A stretch of 64,000 nucleotides of DNA from Heliocidaris erythrogramma (GCA_025617745.1 CM046858.1:30332534-30396533), one strand, 5' to 3'. Counted from the first letter of the stretch, positions 43,636-54,766 are shown. The notes: generated by a model not told the origin, from the sequence alone. Program-made: numbers and translations.

Positions 43636-44410
43636 ATGTAGATATTATTTGTTGTTTAGCTCATCCAGTCATCCTTCTAAAGAAATTCTTGGTGATCATT
43701 ATACCATGAAAAGAAGTGAATGGAAGGGTGGGAAAGCACCATTTAGCCTTAGAGCCAGTCGAGACGAAGTAAATGTAGAAAATCAAGACAATTTAATACC
43801 GAAAATTCCCGAATGGCGGTTATCCCGTCCTCGTGTGTCATTTGATACTCGAGGCAAAATACCAAAAAGGGATATGCTTGCAGCCGAGATGAAATCCATT
43901 GTTCAGGACAGAATAGGAATAATATGGAAAGGATATTTGCATGTATATACAGATGGGTCTAAACTTGAAGATCTCAGAACAGGAGCTGCGTTTTATGTTC
44001 CCCAATATCAGGTGATTAAATCTTTTAGATTGTCACATGTACGTATCATGAGAGCGGAACTCGTCGCCATTCTAATGGCTCTGGAGTGGTTAGACAGTTT
44101 CGTAAAGTCCTGTTCAGTGGTCATTTTTAGCGACTCATTGTCAGCCCTTCAAATGATCGACTCATACTTTATTAGATGCGCTATTGTCAATGAAATCTTA
44201 CACAAAATTCATAATTTTTTGTCAAAGGATATTCTTGTCTTTTTTGAATGGATTCCATCTCACTGTGATATTAACGGCACTGAAATAGTTGATAGGGCTG
44301 CCAAGAAAGGCGCTCTGAAAAATCATTTAGACATTGTTTTATCTAACACTACAAGCGAACTTGCATGCTCTCGGTTGGTTTATTATAAAAATATTTGGCA
44401 AAATGAATAG
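43619..44410 (+). pseudogene. LINE ORF2 RNase H domain
   Basis: In the frame after the 10-bp duplication: YTDGSKLED (first Asp), MRAELVAILMALEWL (Glu), IFSDSLSALQMI (second Asp), EWIPSHCDINGTEIVDRAAK (His and last Asp). The complete D-E-D-D set of the RNase H fold is therefore intact. RNase H would remove the RNA template strand. A frameshift near 44350-44400 follows. Confidence 0.9.
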
Positions 44411-44765
44411 TTCAGAAAAGGGAAGATTTCTATATGCTCTGCAGGACAAGGTTACCGAGCAGGCATACAGAAAAGGCTTGTCTCGGAGAGATGAATGCCT
44501 GATCCAACAACTGAGAGTAGGTAAGTGTACATTCAATTTTTATATGTTACAAATCAATCAGCATTCTTCCGGTCTTTGCGAAGTGTGTAAAGTATTTGAA
44601 ACTATCGAACATTTCATTTTACATTGTTCAAAATACGAAAAAGAGAGACACATAATGATCAGAAAGTTAAAACTCAATAACCCAACCCTTAAGCAACTTT
44701 TGACCAACCCTGATTATATTCGGGAATTATTATGTTATGTACATGCCACTAACCGTTTTGGTTAG
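44334..44765 (+). pseudogene. LINE ORF2 carboxyl tail with zinc motif
   Basis: It contains RRDECLIQQLRVGKCTFN and the CEVC-FETIEHFILHC pair (CCHC-type), the terminal zinc motif of I-group and R1-like ORF2 proteins. It is in a frame different from the RNase H ORF. It stops at 44763-44765, before the 3' UTR. Confidence 0.8.
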
Positions 44766-45061
44766 TCTGCTTTTTCCATGAACAGTTAGTATCGCGCGCA
44801 TTGCATTTATCTCACAATTCTTAAACTGGATTATTGTATTTTGCTATTTCGCTTCGGCTTTCGCGTACTAATTTAGGTGATGGAATATATATATATATAA
44901 TTTGTTTTTCACTAATGATTTCATGCAACTAATAATCACCAAATGGATCGACGTTATACGTGGGCCTTCCTTAGCCGAAGTACCACTGACGAAAGTGGCT
45001 GGCGAGTATAATCTGGAGAGATTGAAGTGCGCCATCATATTCAACTACAACAACAACAAAT

Positions 45062-45957
45062 CTTGACAACGGATAACCTGCGGCTGAATATTGCTGGATC
45101 CTGACTCTGTCATAAATTTATGGATGTTTTGAATGTAACGATGAAAAAGATGAGATTCCAGCGCTTCCATACATATGTGTCTTCATGGCGGCTCATATAC
45201 TTTTTATGTCTTTTAACAACTTGAAATCTTGTGAAAAAAAGGCTTTTGTATGACTATTTCATCAGTTATTTTAAACAACTTATTTTCAAAATTCTGACTG
45301 AAACAAAATATCCCTGTGTTGGTAAACTATTCATTTATTTATGCAGAAAGTCTAATGAGCACAGCATTAATATTTATTGAAGAACATAACTTTAAAGATG
45401 ACCATGCGATACAGCAGACTGGGTGCAGGGAGAGAGTCCATTTCGGGCACTGGAAATAAAATACGCGGTTTTTGCTCATTTGCATATGACCTGCGGTCTG
45501 ACTGTACGAGGATTAGGAAGGTTGAATTGAGAAATTATTTTGCAGGAGTTATAGAAAAGACTATTAATTACCTGCGTTACGTTTGTATAGCAGGTAAATG
45601 TTGTTTGTCTCCTTAATGTATGCATACTTATGCTTGGTAAGGGTTGTCCAAGAGTAAGAAGTCCTTATGCAAGAATGTTCTCCGCATGTGGTGCGGGGCA
45701 CGAGCATTAGGGTGTGGTAGAAGATGTTTGAGGCGTTATTCTAGCTTGCTCTTTCATCACGACAAATTTTAAATTTGTTTTTATTGCGAAAATTTGTGAA
45801 ATTTTTTATTGTGTAAAAGTGGATCCGAAGGTTTTCCAGAGTTTTTTCTTAGTGAGTTTTATCTCTGGTTTTTTACCCTGGGCCTACTTGTCGCAGAATA
45901 ACTGTTAGGGCCTATTCAGTTGTGGTTATAACATTTGTGTATATGTACAGATCTATA
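45062..45957. other. Gene-free stretch with one repeated block
   Basis: No gene is seen. The block at about 45505-45620 (gattaggaaggttgaattga and atagcaggtaaatgttgtt) recurs at 46318-46432. The 79-codon ORF at 45377 runs into it and is not supported. Confidence 0.5.
45505..45620 (+). repeat. Direct repeat, copy 1 (~115 bp)
   Basis: It shares ggattaggaaggttgaattg, ttattttgcagga, atagaaaagactatta and gcaggtaaatgttgtttgtc with 46318-46432. The two copies lie on either side of the TA-flanked MITE. Confidence 0.7.
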
Positions 45958-46181
45958 GAGTACCAAAGTGTTGACGTCATATTCGCTCGTCGTCCAAACT
46001 GGTTCCAAACAACAGAGCCCGCGCAATGAGGTTCACCGCGAAGTCATTCGAGCAACAGGCTGGCGGCGGGCAATTTCAGTGTTTGGCGCTGGTGTGATCA
46101 CCACGCCATTGCTTAGCACAAAATTGTTTAGAACCAGCAACCTTGACAACTTGGCCGGTATGACGTCACACTTCGGTACTC
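45958..46181. mobile_element. TA-flanked MITE, copy 2 (224 bp)
   Basis: It has ends gagtaccaaagtg and cacttcggtactc, with TA on each side (45956-45957 and 46182-46183). It is near-identical to 25716-25941, including the tgacgtcata subterminal pair. The ORF 45968-46264 starts inside it and is incidental. Confidence 0.9.
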
Positions 46182-46317
46182 TATTTCGAATGCGCATTTC
46201 GCAATCGCATCGATATCGAATTAAACGAGCGGCTCCTAGTCGTTGGGCAAGGCTATCCCATTAATATTTGATGGTATAAAAGCGTGTTTAATGTGTTGTG
46301 TCACATAAGGAGTTCAG

Positions 46318-46432
46318 TACTAGGATTAGGAAGGTTGAATTGAGAAATTATTTTGCAGGAATTATAGAAAAGACTATTATTTACCTGTGTTACGTTTGAT
46401 AGCAGGTAAATGTTGTTTGTCTCGTTAATGTC
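46318..46432 (+). repeat. Direct repeat, copy 2 (~115 bp)
   Basis: The second copy of 45505-45620, differing by a few substitutions and a small deletion in the gttacgttt part. It flows directly into another duplicated block, at 46430. Confidence 0.7.
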
Positions 46433-46820
46433 TTTGGTACAGTTGGCGATGTAGTCTGCGATCACAGACCCTAATTCGACACTTTATCAGGAAGTCATTT
46501 TTTCTTGAGAAAAACGCAGCTCAGCAACCATATTGGTCGAGCAGCTATAGTACATGCTCTATAGTAACGTTGTAAAGAATCATCGATGTGGTTTTTTTTT
46601 ACCTGGCGATTTAGTCTAAACTATCTTATCAACGAATAATGCGTTGTTTACTTTCGCATGTCTCGCAAGCAAAACTAGCTCTAACTGGCAAAATTCCTTC
46701 TATGATCTACAAAGGAGATCATCCATGCGTTGTAAAAAGAACATCGATGTGTCTTTGGTATAGCGGGCGATGTAGTCTGCGAGCACAGACCCTAATTCAA
46801 CACTTTATCAGAGTTTCTGC
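46430..46820 (+). repeat. Tandem duplication, ~320-bp period
   Basis: The phrases gatgtagtctgcga, cacagaccctaattc and acactttatcag occur at about 46447-46492 and again at 46767-46812. An aacatcgatgtg-like word precedes each. No protein signal. Confidence 0.6.
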
Positions 46821-47600
46821 CTGCAAAGTAGGTAATTCTTTGTTTATTTATATATTTAGTTTTATTTCTGCATGGTACACGGCATTGGGAATAAGCATGA
46901 GTCTTCTTTTTGTTTATAAGAAGGTATGGCAATATAAGCTTAAAGCTTGAAGCATTGCAATAAGCCAGTTCGGGGTTAGCGCATGGTACAAATGACCCCA
47001 AATATCCACAGATATTTTAGACATGGAGGGTCCCTTTACGTGCACTTCAGAAAAATAACTCTGGGAGTGATAGAGGTGCCTCATGAATTGCTTTTGTTTC
47101 CCCCTTTAAAAAGAATACTTCCACCTGGATATCATGGAATGCACCATTAGTGCATAACTGAATAATGATTACATGACATTCATGAGCACACATCGAATAT
47201 TAGTGTCAGTGGGTTTTAGAATTTTGTACAGATGACCTTTATCTGCTCATGCTCAGATTGCGTCTCCGAAATACATATAAAAGATCTTTTACTTATTTAC
47301 TGTGGTATAGTGTATTATTATCCATATCGCAATGCAACCCCACAATATTTAAGCACAAAGTATCACTCTCATAATCAAATATACGTACTATGCCCCCATA
47401 TAGCCCAATAAGGTGCTGACTGGGCGTTAAAAAAAATCACTTCAATTTAGCAAATAAAGATTTTGTGTCGTCTCGGGGATCAGAACTATGGGCGGTACAT
47501 ATGCGAATGGCTAAGCATTTATATTGTGCTTATTAAAGGTGCTTGACGCTGAGAGGGATCGTTATGGTAACAGTGATTGATATATATATTATTATACATA
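46821..47600. other. Gene-free stretch
   Basis: The 46920-47050 part (catggtacaaatgacccc, gagggtccctttacgtgcac) looks like a dispersed repeat, but it has no visible ends. No gene is supported. Confidence 0.45.
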
Positions 47601-47949
47601 TTCATGTAGGTAAAATACATTAAAAAAGTTATACAATAATATCTCATGCCTTTCAATTAATGAAAAGACAATTTCAAGATAAACCAAATTATCCAGTCGA
47701 AAATGAAAATGAGGGAAACTAAAATAAGGCCAAAAGGCCCTGTAAAACAAGTTCCCTAAAATAGACATTACAATGACATACAGGTATTTATAACAAATCT
47801 GTTACTGAAAGACATGGATAAAAACAAATTCAAATGAAACAAAGATAAAGACATACGACAGAGGAACAGCAACATGCACAGTAAGTGTACAAACAGATGT
47901 ATATAAAACTGTGTCAGTATTTGGATAAGTAAAATGTTTTCAGATTTTC

Positions 47950-48230
47950 TTAAAATGAGATTTGGCTAATGCAAACAGAAATATAATTTGGTAATGAATT
48001 CCAAATTAGAGGTATACTAAACCGAGGAGATTTTTCTTCATACATAACTATAACTTTCCAACGATGGAAATTGGATCGATTTCTTGTACTGTAATTATGA
48101 ATATCGAGATTTGTAGAGAACATAGATAAAATATTATATGGAAGGAGTTTATGAAAATATAAATATCCTAGCACTGCTGTGTGATACTTATATAAATCAA
48201 ATATATTCAAAGTTTTGAGTTTTTTGAAGA
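47950..48230 (-). pseudogene. LINE ORF2 carboxyl tail
   Basis: After a frameshift near 48225 the tail reads LNIFDLYKYHTAVLGYLYFH, TRNRSNFHRW and IPLIWNSLPNYI. The final WNSLP-type motif is the signature of CR1/L2-type carboxyl ends. It ends about 350 bp before the 3' end of the element. Confidence 0.8.
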
Positions 48231-48341
48231 GAGAGCGAAGTGGGCAAGATAATGGCTGCTAGTGCAAATACGCAAAGCTTTTTTCTGTAATTTAAATAAA
48301 GTGTTTAATTTCAATTTACCACAATTACCCCAGACACTGAC

Positions 48342-50252
48342 TCAATATGATAAATATGGCAATATAAGTGCATTATATAATGAGAACAAAGCATGATTTG
48401 AGATATATTTAATTTTGAATAAGATACCAATACATCTGGATACTTTACAAATTATGTTGTTCACATGAGTATCCCATTTCATATTACAGTCAATATGGAC
48501 TCCTGGGAAACTTACGACATTAACTCTCTTTAAAGGAATAGAATCAATGTAAATGGTAATGCCTGTCAATGCATTTGAAGTTTCAAAAGTACTATTTAAA
48601 GAAAATATCATAAAATTGGTCTTCTTTTTGTTTATAAGAAGTCTATTAGCTTTAAACCAATTACAAACTTTATTCAATTCAAAATTAAAATTCTGTTCTA
48701 AGTTAAATAAGTTGGGTTGCGTATAAAATATCGTTGTGTCATCTGCATACATTGTAAAATCAAAAATTTCAGAAGACTTAACTATATCATTTACATATAT
48801 TAAAAAGAGCAAGGGCCCGAGGATTGATCCTTGTGGCACACCGCTATTTACCATAGAACGATCTGATAAATATTCATAATATACAGTATATTGATAACGA
48901 TTTTCTAAATAACTCTGAAACCACTGATATGGTATACCCCTTACACCATAATATTCAAGCTTATATAAAAGAACATCATGGTTTACAATATCAAACGCTT
49001 TGGAGAGATCCATAAATAAACCTATTCCGAAGTTGTTATTTTTTATGGCCCTGATTATTTTGTCCTGTAAGTCCATCATTGCATGTACAGTGGCATGATT
49101 TGAACGGAATCCATATTGACTGTTGATAATATAATTATTGCGATTCAAGTAAGAATAAAGACGTTTGTGCATACACTTTTCTAGTATTTTTGACAAAGAA
49201 GGTAAAATTGAAATAGGCCTGTAATTTTCGAAAGTATGAGGATCATCTTTTTTATGAACTGGAACAATTTTAGCAATCTTGAGTTTATCTGGAACAATTC
49301 CACTAGATAGGGATTGATTATAAATATGTTTTACTGGTTTAACAACTGAATGGATGATTCTTTTTAAAATATCAGTACTAATAATGTCAAACCCACATGA
49401 TTTGGTATTTTTAAGTGTTTTACAGTTTTCAATAATTTCGCTTTCATCTATCGGCGTTAAATATAATGATACAGCACTTGGAGTTGTTAGATAATCTTTA
49501 AAATCAGGGGATACATAACCATTGTCTTGAAGCAATAAATTAATTGCCTTCGCACATGAATTAATGAAATGATTATTAAATTCATTCACATTTTGTAGTG
49601 GATCATCAACACGTTTGTCATCAGATAAAAAATACTTAGGAAGAGAATTTTTTGATTTTCTCAATAAATTATTCAAAACCGACCATGTGCCTTTGACATC
49701 ATGCTCATTCTCCAATTTGTTGGAGTAATATGATTTCTTAGCATGCCTCAAAATTTGGTTCACTTTGTTTCTAAAGTTCTTGTATTTATTTTCATGAGAA
49801 GAAGAACGGTCATTCAAAAATATTTTATAAAGCTTATTTTTTTTTCTAATGTAACGTAAAAGTTCTGGAGTGATCCAGGGTTTACGGATATGCGGTTTCT
49901 TGACATTACGTTTAATATATGGTAAATGTTTGTCAAATGCATAAAGTAATTTTGATAAGAACAATTCATAAGATTCATTTACATCAGTACAACAATATAT
50001 ACAAGACCAGTCTGTAACATACAGTTCCGCAATCAATGCGTTTATGCCATCATTCGTGATCTTGCGAGACAATATTTTTGAAGTACATGCTTCTTTTGGA
50101 TTATATTCAGTTTGAGAAAGATGGAAAATGGGTAAATGATCTGAAATGTCAACACTAAAACATCCACTATCAATACTTGTATGATTATCAATCAGGGAAG
50201 CAGTATTGGCAGTAATACGTGTGGGAAATACAAAGGTTAACTTCAAAACCAA
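48342..50252 (-). pseudogene. LINE endonuclease end and reverse transcriptase
   Basis: The 636-codon open frame starts within the endonuclease (SDHLPIFHLSQ motif near residue 36). It then has a basic linker and the RT: FENYRPISILPSLSKILE, GIGLFMDLSKAFDIVNHD, MVNSGVPQGSILGPLLFLIY, the catalytic MYADDTTIF box and a FPGVHIDCNMKWDTHV thumb. It ends at a TGA at 48342-48344. Because SVWGNCGK continues in the same frame, the TGA is a premature stop. The first ATG is not the natural start. Confidence 0.9.
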
Positions 50253-50520
50253 TTGTTTTTCTTCAGACTGCTACTGAAAACGAATGAGAGTTTATATCGA
50301 GTATTGGCTCTCACCTCTCACACAAATCCCATCTCATTTTACAAATTGAACAACTTTTATCTCTTTGCTTTTATCTTTTCTTTCTCAACCTGTTTTAAAT
50401 GTATCGGGCCGATACACATATGTGAAAATATGCCCGTGGAAAACTATGACTTTCTATTATCAAGATCGATGAAACCAATAATCACAATACAAGTATTACT
50501 TTACTTTTCTACATCAGGCC

Positions 50521-50955
50521 TCGAAACTCATCTATTACAGCGGAGGAGAAAATACTCTCTTAGTTGAGGAGCCTGCACCTTCGGATGTTTTAACAGAAAT
50601 TTGGTGCTACGTAAATGCTGTGAATCATAATTTTTTTCATTATCTTTCAAATATATTGCCTTTTACACAAAGGGCTTTCAGAGGGATTTCCGATATTATT
50701 GTAGATACCACAACTCAGAGTAGAAAGCCTTTTTATAAAAAGGTTGAGTACAAAAAAATGTCTTACACTCTCAAAAAAGGATTTTACTTGACTCCAGAGA
50801 TTCCTTTTTTTGTAGATGATCTAGCAAGATGTGATTCTAATCGGCTTAAAGTGATAGCTGGCAAACTGAATAGGAGAGTAAAACTAGGCGGATACTGTTC
50901 CTTCAATTACATGTGTAAAAATCTTCTGGCAAGTTCATGGTATATTTTTGTGTAA
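50521..50955 (+). CDS. Hypothetical ORF, unrecognised
   Basis: An open frame whose readable part is about 145 codons, from LIYYSGGENTLLVEEPAPSD through SRKPFYKKVEYKKMSYTLKK to the stop at 50953-50955. The first ATG is at 50620, but the frame is open and protein-like upstream. I do not recognise the family. It has mixed composition and no repeats, so it may be a captured exon or a decayed domain of a larger element. Just downstream is a segment duplicated at 62.15 kb. Confidence 0.25.
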   Translation, partial: SKLIYYSGGENTLLVEEPAPSDVLTEIWCYVNAVNHNFFHYLSNILPFTQRAFRGISDIIVDTTTQSRKPFYKKVEYKKMSYTLKKGFYLTPEIPFFVDDLARCDSNRLKVIAGKLNRRVKLGGYCSFNYMCKNLLASSWYIFV

Positions 50956-50959
50956 TTAT

Positions 50960-51375
50960 GCCATTATACTGTTAATGCCAAACTGAGAAGAATGGATAGT
51001 TCAATTCACTAACAATTACCTAACAATTATTTATTCTAATTTTCCTAATTTTTTCCCAAAAATTTTGCATTAGATATACAGTCATGGAAACAATTATTAG
51101 ACCAAAAATGGTTACTGAAAGTGTTATATTTGTGGTAAGGGGGAAATACAATATCATAAAAGCAAGGTACAGTTGCTGGAATAAGTTATTCATTCAATGA
51201 AATACAAAGAAATCATTTTCATCAGTTTGAATGCATATTATAGTACCTTTATTACAGAAGCTTGGTCTAATAATTTATTCCAGGGCTGTATGGAATGATT
51301 TGCTTTAAAATTTGACTTTTTAAAGAAAATGTCAGGTTAATTAAAGTGTACCAATCACCTACAACAATGTTTTTG
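50960..51375 (+). repeat. Segment duplicated at 62145-62330
   Basis: The phrases ttaatgccaaactgagaag, ttctaattttcctaa, aattttgcatta and tggaatgattt-ctttaaaa match the second segment in the same order. The only large difference is the ~210-bp Tc1-like MITE here. The copies are clearly diverged. Confidence 0.6.
51079..51288. mobile_element. Tc1/mariner-type MITE (210 bp), TA-flanked
   Basis: The ends cagtcatggaaacaattatt and aataatttattccagggctg are inverted repeats (with agacca/tggtct inward), bordered by TA (51077-51078 and 51289-51290). The paralogous segment at 62.25 kb lacks it and keeps a single junction, so that locus is an empty site. Confidence 0.85.
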
Positions 51376-51745
51376 TGTATGGCTAGAAAGTATAAAAGTA
51401 ACCTCAATGAATTTTACCTAGCATTCTATAGGTCAATAGTTAAAGGGATAGTCCTCCCAGATATTCACTTTGAAAGATTTAGCAAAGTCCGATAAGAAAT
51501 ATTAAAGTTAGGAATTTAACACAAGTTGGCAACTCTGAGACGTATCTTGTGACCTCGTCTCCCATTTCCCCTGTGTGCTGTACTGAAAACACCCCATAAA
51601 TTTCCATTTTCTCGAAAATAGTTTATCCTTTATACCCTAGATATAATCATCTCACTTGTACGATACAAATCTATTCCCTTATCAAAAACAAAGAAAATTA
51701 TAACATGATTTTTGTTTGTTTACACATCTAGCCAATGGAAGAGGA
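51376..51745. other. Gene-free stretch with a possible TTAA-element end
   Basis: The phrase ttaaagggatagtcctcc at about 51439 resembles the start of TTAA-type elements, but I found no matching right end. No gene. Confidence 0.4.
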
Positions 51746-52005
51746 GCTCGCAAGATATAATAATAATAATAATAATCACAGCATTTATAATGCGCCATCG
51801 ATCTAGTATGACTATTCAGAGGCGCAGAGGGATAAAGAAGTTAAAGGATTAAAGGAGGATAGAGACAAGGTATGATAATGTATAAGTGTAAGTATAAGTA
51901 TATAAGTGCAAGTAATTATCTAACAAATTTAACAAAAATATGATTAAAATAAGTAGGATTTAGGACACGTTTTAAATGTTTCAACCGATTCTGCTGATCG
52001 GATCC

Positions 52006-52455
52006 TCAGTGGAAGAGCATTCCAAAGTGATGGAGCTGAAAAAGAAAAAGCCTTTCTCCCAGAGTTGAATTTGTCCTTTGAACCTTTAGCTGATTACTAC
52101 TAGATGAACGCAAATTTCTTCCTGGAACATATTTTGAGACAAGGTTTTGCAGGTATAGGGGAGATTGACCATGCATTGATTTCCATGTGAGGAGTAAAAT
52201 TTTAAATTCTATTCTTTTGGTTACCGGTAGCCAGTGGAGATTTTTGAGAATTGGTGTTATATGAGAGAAACGAGATGCTCCACTGAGGACCCGAACAGCA
52301 GAATTTTGAGCATGTTGCAGCTTGGCAAGTTGATGAGATGTAGTTTTAAAAAGTAAGGCATTTCCATAATCAATTCGAGATATTACATACGAATGAATTA
52401 CAGATGCTGCAACTTTAGATGGCAGAGATTTCCTAATACTATGAATGCTTATCAT
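52006..52455 (-). pseudogene. LINE ORF2 carboxyl domain
   Basis: It has SYVISRIDYGNALLF, KLQHAQNSAVRVL, ILKNLHWLPVTKRIEFKILL and a GRKAFSFSAPSLWNALP-type end in a shifted frame (about 52070-51975). These motifs are typical of the segment after the RT domain in L2-like LINEs. The two frames part near 52045. Confidence 0.85.
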
Positions 52456-53482
52456 CGTTCAATTTTAGTTTGTTCTTTACCATCCACTTCCTCATGTCAT
52501 CAATGCAAGATTCAAGTTTATGTTTAGAAGAGGCCTCGCTTAAAGGGTCAGCAGGATCGAATGGCATGTATAGCTGGGTGTCATCAGCATAGAGATGTAT
52601 ATTGATGCCATGTGATCTTGCAATTTTGGCAAGAGGGCTGGCATAAAGACTGAAAAATGACGGACCCAGAACGGATCCCTGTGGCATGCCGTATGGAAGC
52701 TCAGCTACCGATGACGAGCAATCACCAATCTTCACAATCTGCTAGCGGTTGCTCAGATACGAAGAAATCCAAGCTAGAGCAGATCCAGTCAAGCCTATCG
52801 AGCCAAACCTTCTGATCAGAATATCCTTGTCGATGGTGTCAAAGGCTGCTGACAGGTCAAGTAGCACCAAAAAGACAGCCTGCTTCTGGTCAAGGGCTTG
52901 AATGATATCATTGTGAACCTTAATAAGAGCAGATTCGGTGCTATGATGCTTCTTGTAAGCTGACTGAAGAGGTTCACAAAGATCATTCAGTTCCAGATAA
53001 TATTGAAGACGCTGGGCTGCGACTCGTTCCAATACCTTTGAGACGATCTTCAGGTTTGACACTGGTCGGTAGTTCTTCAGGATATCCGGGTCAAGCCTTG
53101 GCTTCTTCAAAAGAGGACGAACAACTGCTTCCTTGAACGAGTCAGGAAAATGCCTGTTTCCAATGACATATTGACAATAAGTGTTATACTTGGCAGAATA
53201 AGATCTAAATGTTTTTTTCAGAATCCATGTGGGAACTGAATCGTGTGTGCTCGAAGTTGATGGAGAACTTTTTATAATCCTATTCACTTCATCCTCAGAT
53301 GCCAAGTCGAAGGTGTCAAGCACTTGGTCTTTCCCAGCAGAATGTTCGGTAACTATATCTGTGCCAAATACCACTTCGGCGTCTAGTCCTTCTCGAATGG
53401 CCTTTATCTTTTTGGAAAAGTATAGGCAAAACTTCTCCGCAAGTTCTTGGTCACAGCGGTGTGTAGGAAGCATAGATTTCAC
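52439..53482 (-). pseudogene. LINE reverse transcriptase domain
   Basis: Two pieces in one frame separated by a TAG (52742-52744). The first has KNYRPVSNLKIVSKVLERV, AVFLVLLDLSAAFDTIDKD and ISSYLSNR. The second has PYGMPQGSVLGPSFFSLYAS and the catalytic LYADDTQLYM box. All three catalytic aspartates can be seen. One base change would account for the stop; separate frameshifts bound the piece on both sides. Confidence 0.9.
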
Positions 53483-54686
53483 ACGGATTATGAAGCATCT
53501 TGTTTATGACTCTGTACACTTCTCTTTGACCACAGCACTCGGAGATCTGCTTCTCATAATAAGAGGCATTTGCATGCTTTATCATGTTCCCCACAACCTG
53601 GCGTTGAGTTTTGAAGCACTGCCTATGAACTTCAAGTCTGGTATTTCGCCACTTCTTTTCTAACCTCCTCCTAAGCTTCTTTACCTCTGTGATCTCTTCT
53701 GAATACCAAGGATTTGGCGAGTGTAAGGAAACAACACCATGCTTAACAGGGGCATGCTTATCCAGAATATCTGAAAGAGTTCTCTCGTACTGATCTGTCA
53801 GCTTGTTGATGTCAGTCTCTGGTTCCTGAAACAGATCAGTTGACTCCAGGTCTTTAGCAAATGCATCGTGATCAATTACCTTCAGTTTCCGATACACTAT
53901 TTCTTTACGACCTAATGCTGGCTTGAAGATATTAAGGTCACAGTGTACCTCTGCATGATCACTAAGGAAGGAAGAGACCTCTACGGACTTGACAATATCC
54001 TCATAATTTCTAGATAAGATGTAGTCCAAAATGTGCCCACTTGTATGTGTACAGTCACATACATATTGAAGAAGGTCATAAGTCTTCATCATGTCAGAAA
54101 AGTTCTTGGTATCAACATTCGCCTGATCATCCCAGTGAATATTGAAATCACCAACTATCATCAGCTTAGAGGGACAAGTTGATAAGACAGATAAGTAATG
54201 AGCAAAGTCCCGAAGAAACATTGATGTTGTTGTTCTATTCCTTCGACTGTATGGTGGCCTGTAGATTACTACCAATTTAACAGAGACCGAGGAGCTACTG
54301 TCAGGCATAATATCACAGCACATACTTTCAAAGGTGGCAAAAGTTTGAGACGAGGATGTAACCAGATTTGGTGAATCTCGATGAATAACAGCAATCCCTC
54401 CTCCTGTTCGATTCAAACGTGGAGTGTGCTGGAACTTAAATCCTGGAAGTGTCAGATCAGCAATAACTTTACTGAGGGCTGCTCTACTGTAACGTATTCT
54501 TTGCAGAGTTCCCAACTCATCATTCCTGTCACATTTCGACCCATCTTTGTTTATTGGGCCAGGGTTTGCCTCAATATCTCCTGCTACCAATAGTAATACA
54601 TTAAATGTTGGAGTAGAATTGCTGTAGTAGTAGATTCTCTTTCCAGTGTACTTGGGTAGGTATAATATATTGTTCACTCCATTCAA
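53451..54686 (-). pseudogene. LINE ORF2 start: 2A peptide and endonuclease
   Basis: The open frame covers a leader, the 2A motif (residues about 31-44), and the endonuclease: RTGGGIAVIHRDS, VVIYRPPYSRRN, MIVGDFNIHWDD, GHILDYILSRN and the SDHAEVHCDL block, then a linker to INKMLHNP. The first codon of the frame is TTG, and the reading stays open further upstream (to about 54,760), so the natural start is not fixed. The early part of the endonuclease (SETW block) is missing between LGTLQRIRYS and the RTGGG block. Confidence 0.85.
54555..54599 (-). other. 2A ribosome-skipping motif
   Basis: The encoded LLLVAGDIEANPGP fits the 2A consensus (D-x-E-x-N-P-G-P) with the usual hydrophobic lead-in. 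In 2A sequences the ribosome releases the chain before the final proline, so the leader would be separated from the endonuclease/RT protein. 2A motifs in CR1/L2-type LINEs of sea urchins and other animals are established knowledge; activity here is inferred. Confidence 0.85.
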
Positions 54687-54766
54687 TATTAAGGAGATTG
54701 ACTGGATAGGACAATCCTCGATGAAAGGACTACTAGTACACGGCTCCTCGTCACAATTTTAAGGGA

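Larger units (their letters stand above)
39340..45061 (+). mobile_element. I-group LINE (RNase H-containing), nearly full length
   Basis: The order is a GC-richer 5' region (about 39340-39745), ORF1 with zinc knuckles (39746-41122), a broken ORF2 with endonuclease (41144 on), RT (42574-43635), RNase H (43619-44410) and a CCHC-type tail (to 44765), then a 3' region ending in caactacaacaacaacaa (about 45043-45061). RNase H plus APE endonuclease plus CCHC ORF1 places it in the I group (I/Nimb-like). Both limits are inferred; no target duplication was found. Confidence 0.8.
47600..50252 (-). mobile_element. CR1/L2-like LINE, 5'-truncated
   Basis: It runs on the minus strand from the end of the endonuclease (50,252) through RT (to 48,342) and the carboxyl tail (to 47,950), with a ~300-bp 3' UTR containing acagggccttttggcctta. 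The 5' cut falls inside the endonuclease, the usual result of incomplete reverse transcription. The coding part has few lesions, so the insertion is moderately young. Confidence 0.8.
51750..54760 (-). mobile_element. L2-like LINE with 2A peptide
   Basis: The minus strand reads, in order: a 2A motif (54555-54599), endonuclease, RT and a carboxyl tail ending at about 51,975, then a 3' UTR containing gcgcattataaatgctgtga and a (tta)n tail at 51,750-51,765. The frame is broken at about 53,470 and 52,445 and by one in-frame stop (52742-52744). The 5' end is cut at the border of the large inverted-repeat element at 54763. Confidence 0.85.

Noticed and set aside
51439..51745. A further TTAA-type element
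   Set aside because: Only a start-like ttaaagggatag was found; no matching inverted end or target duplication is visible.
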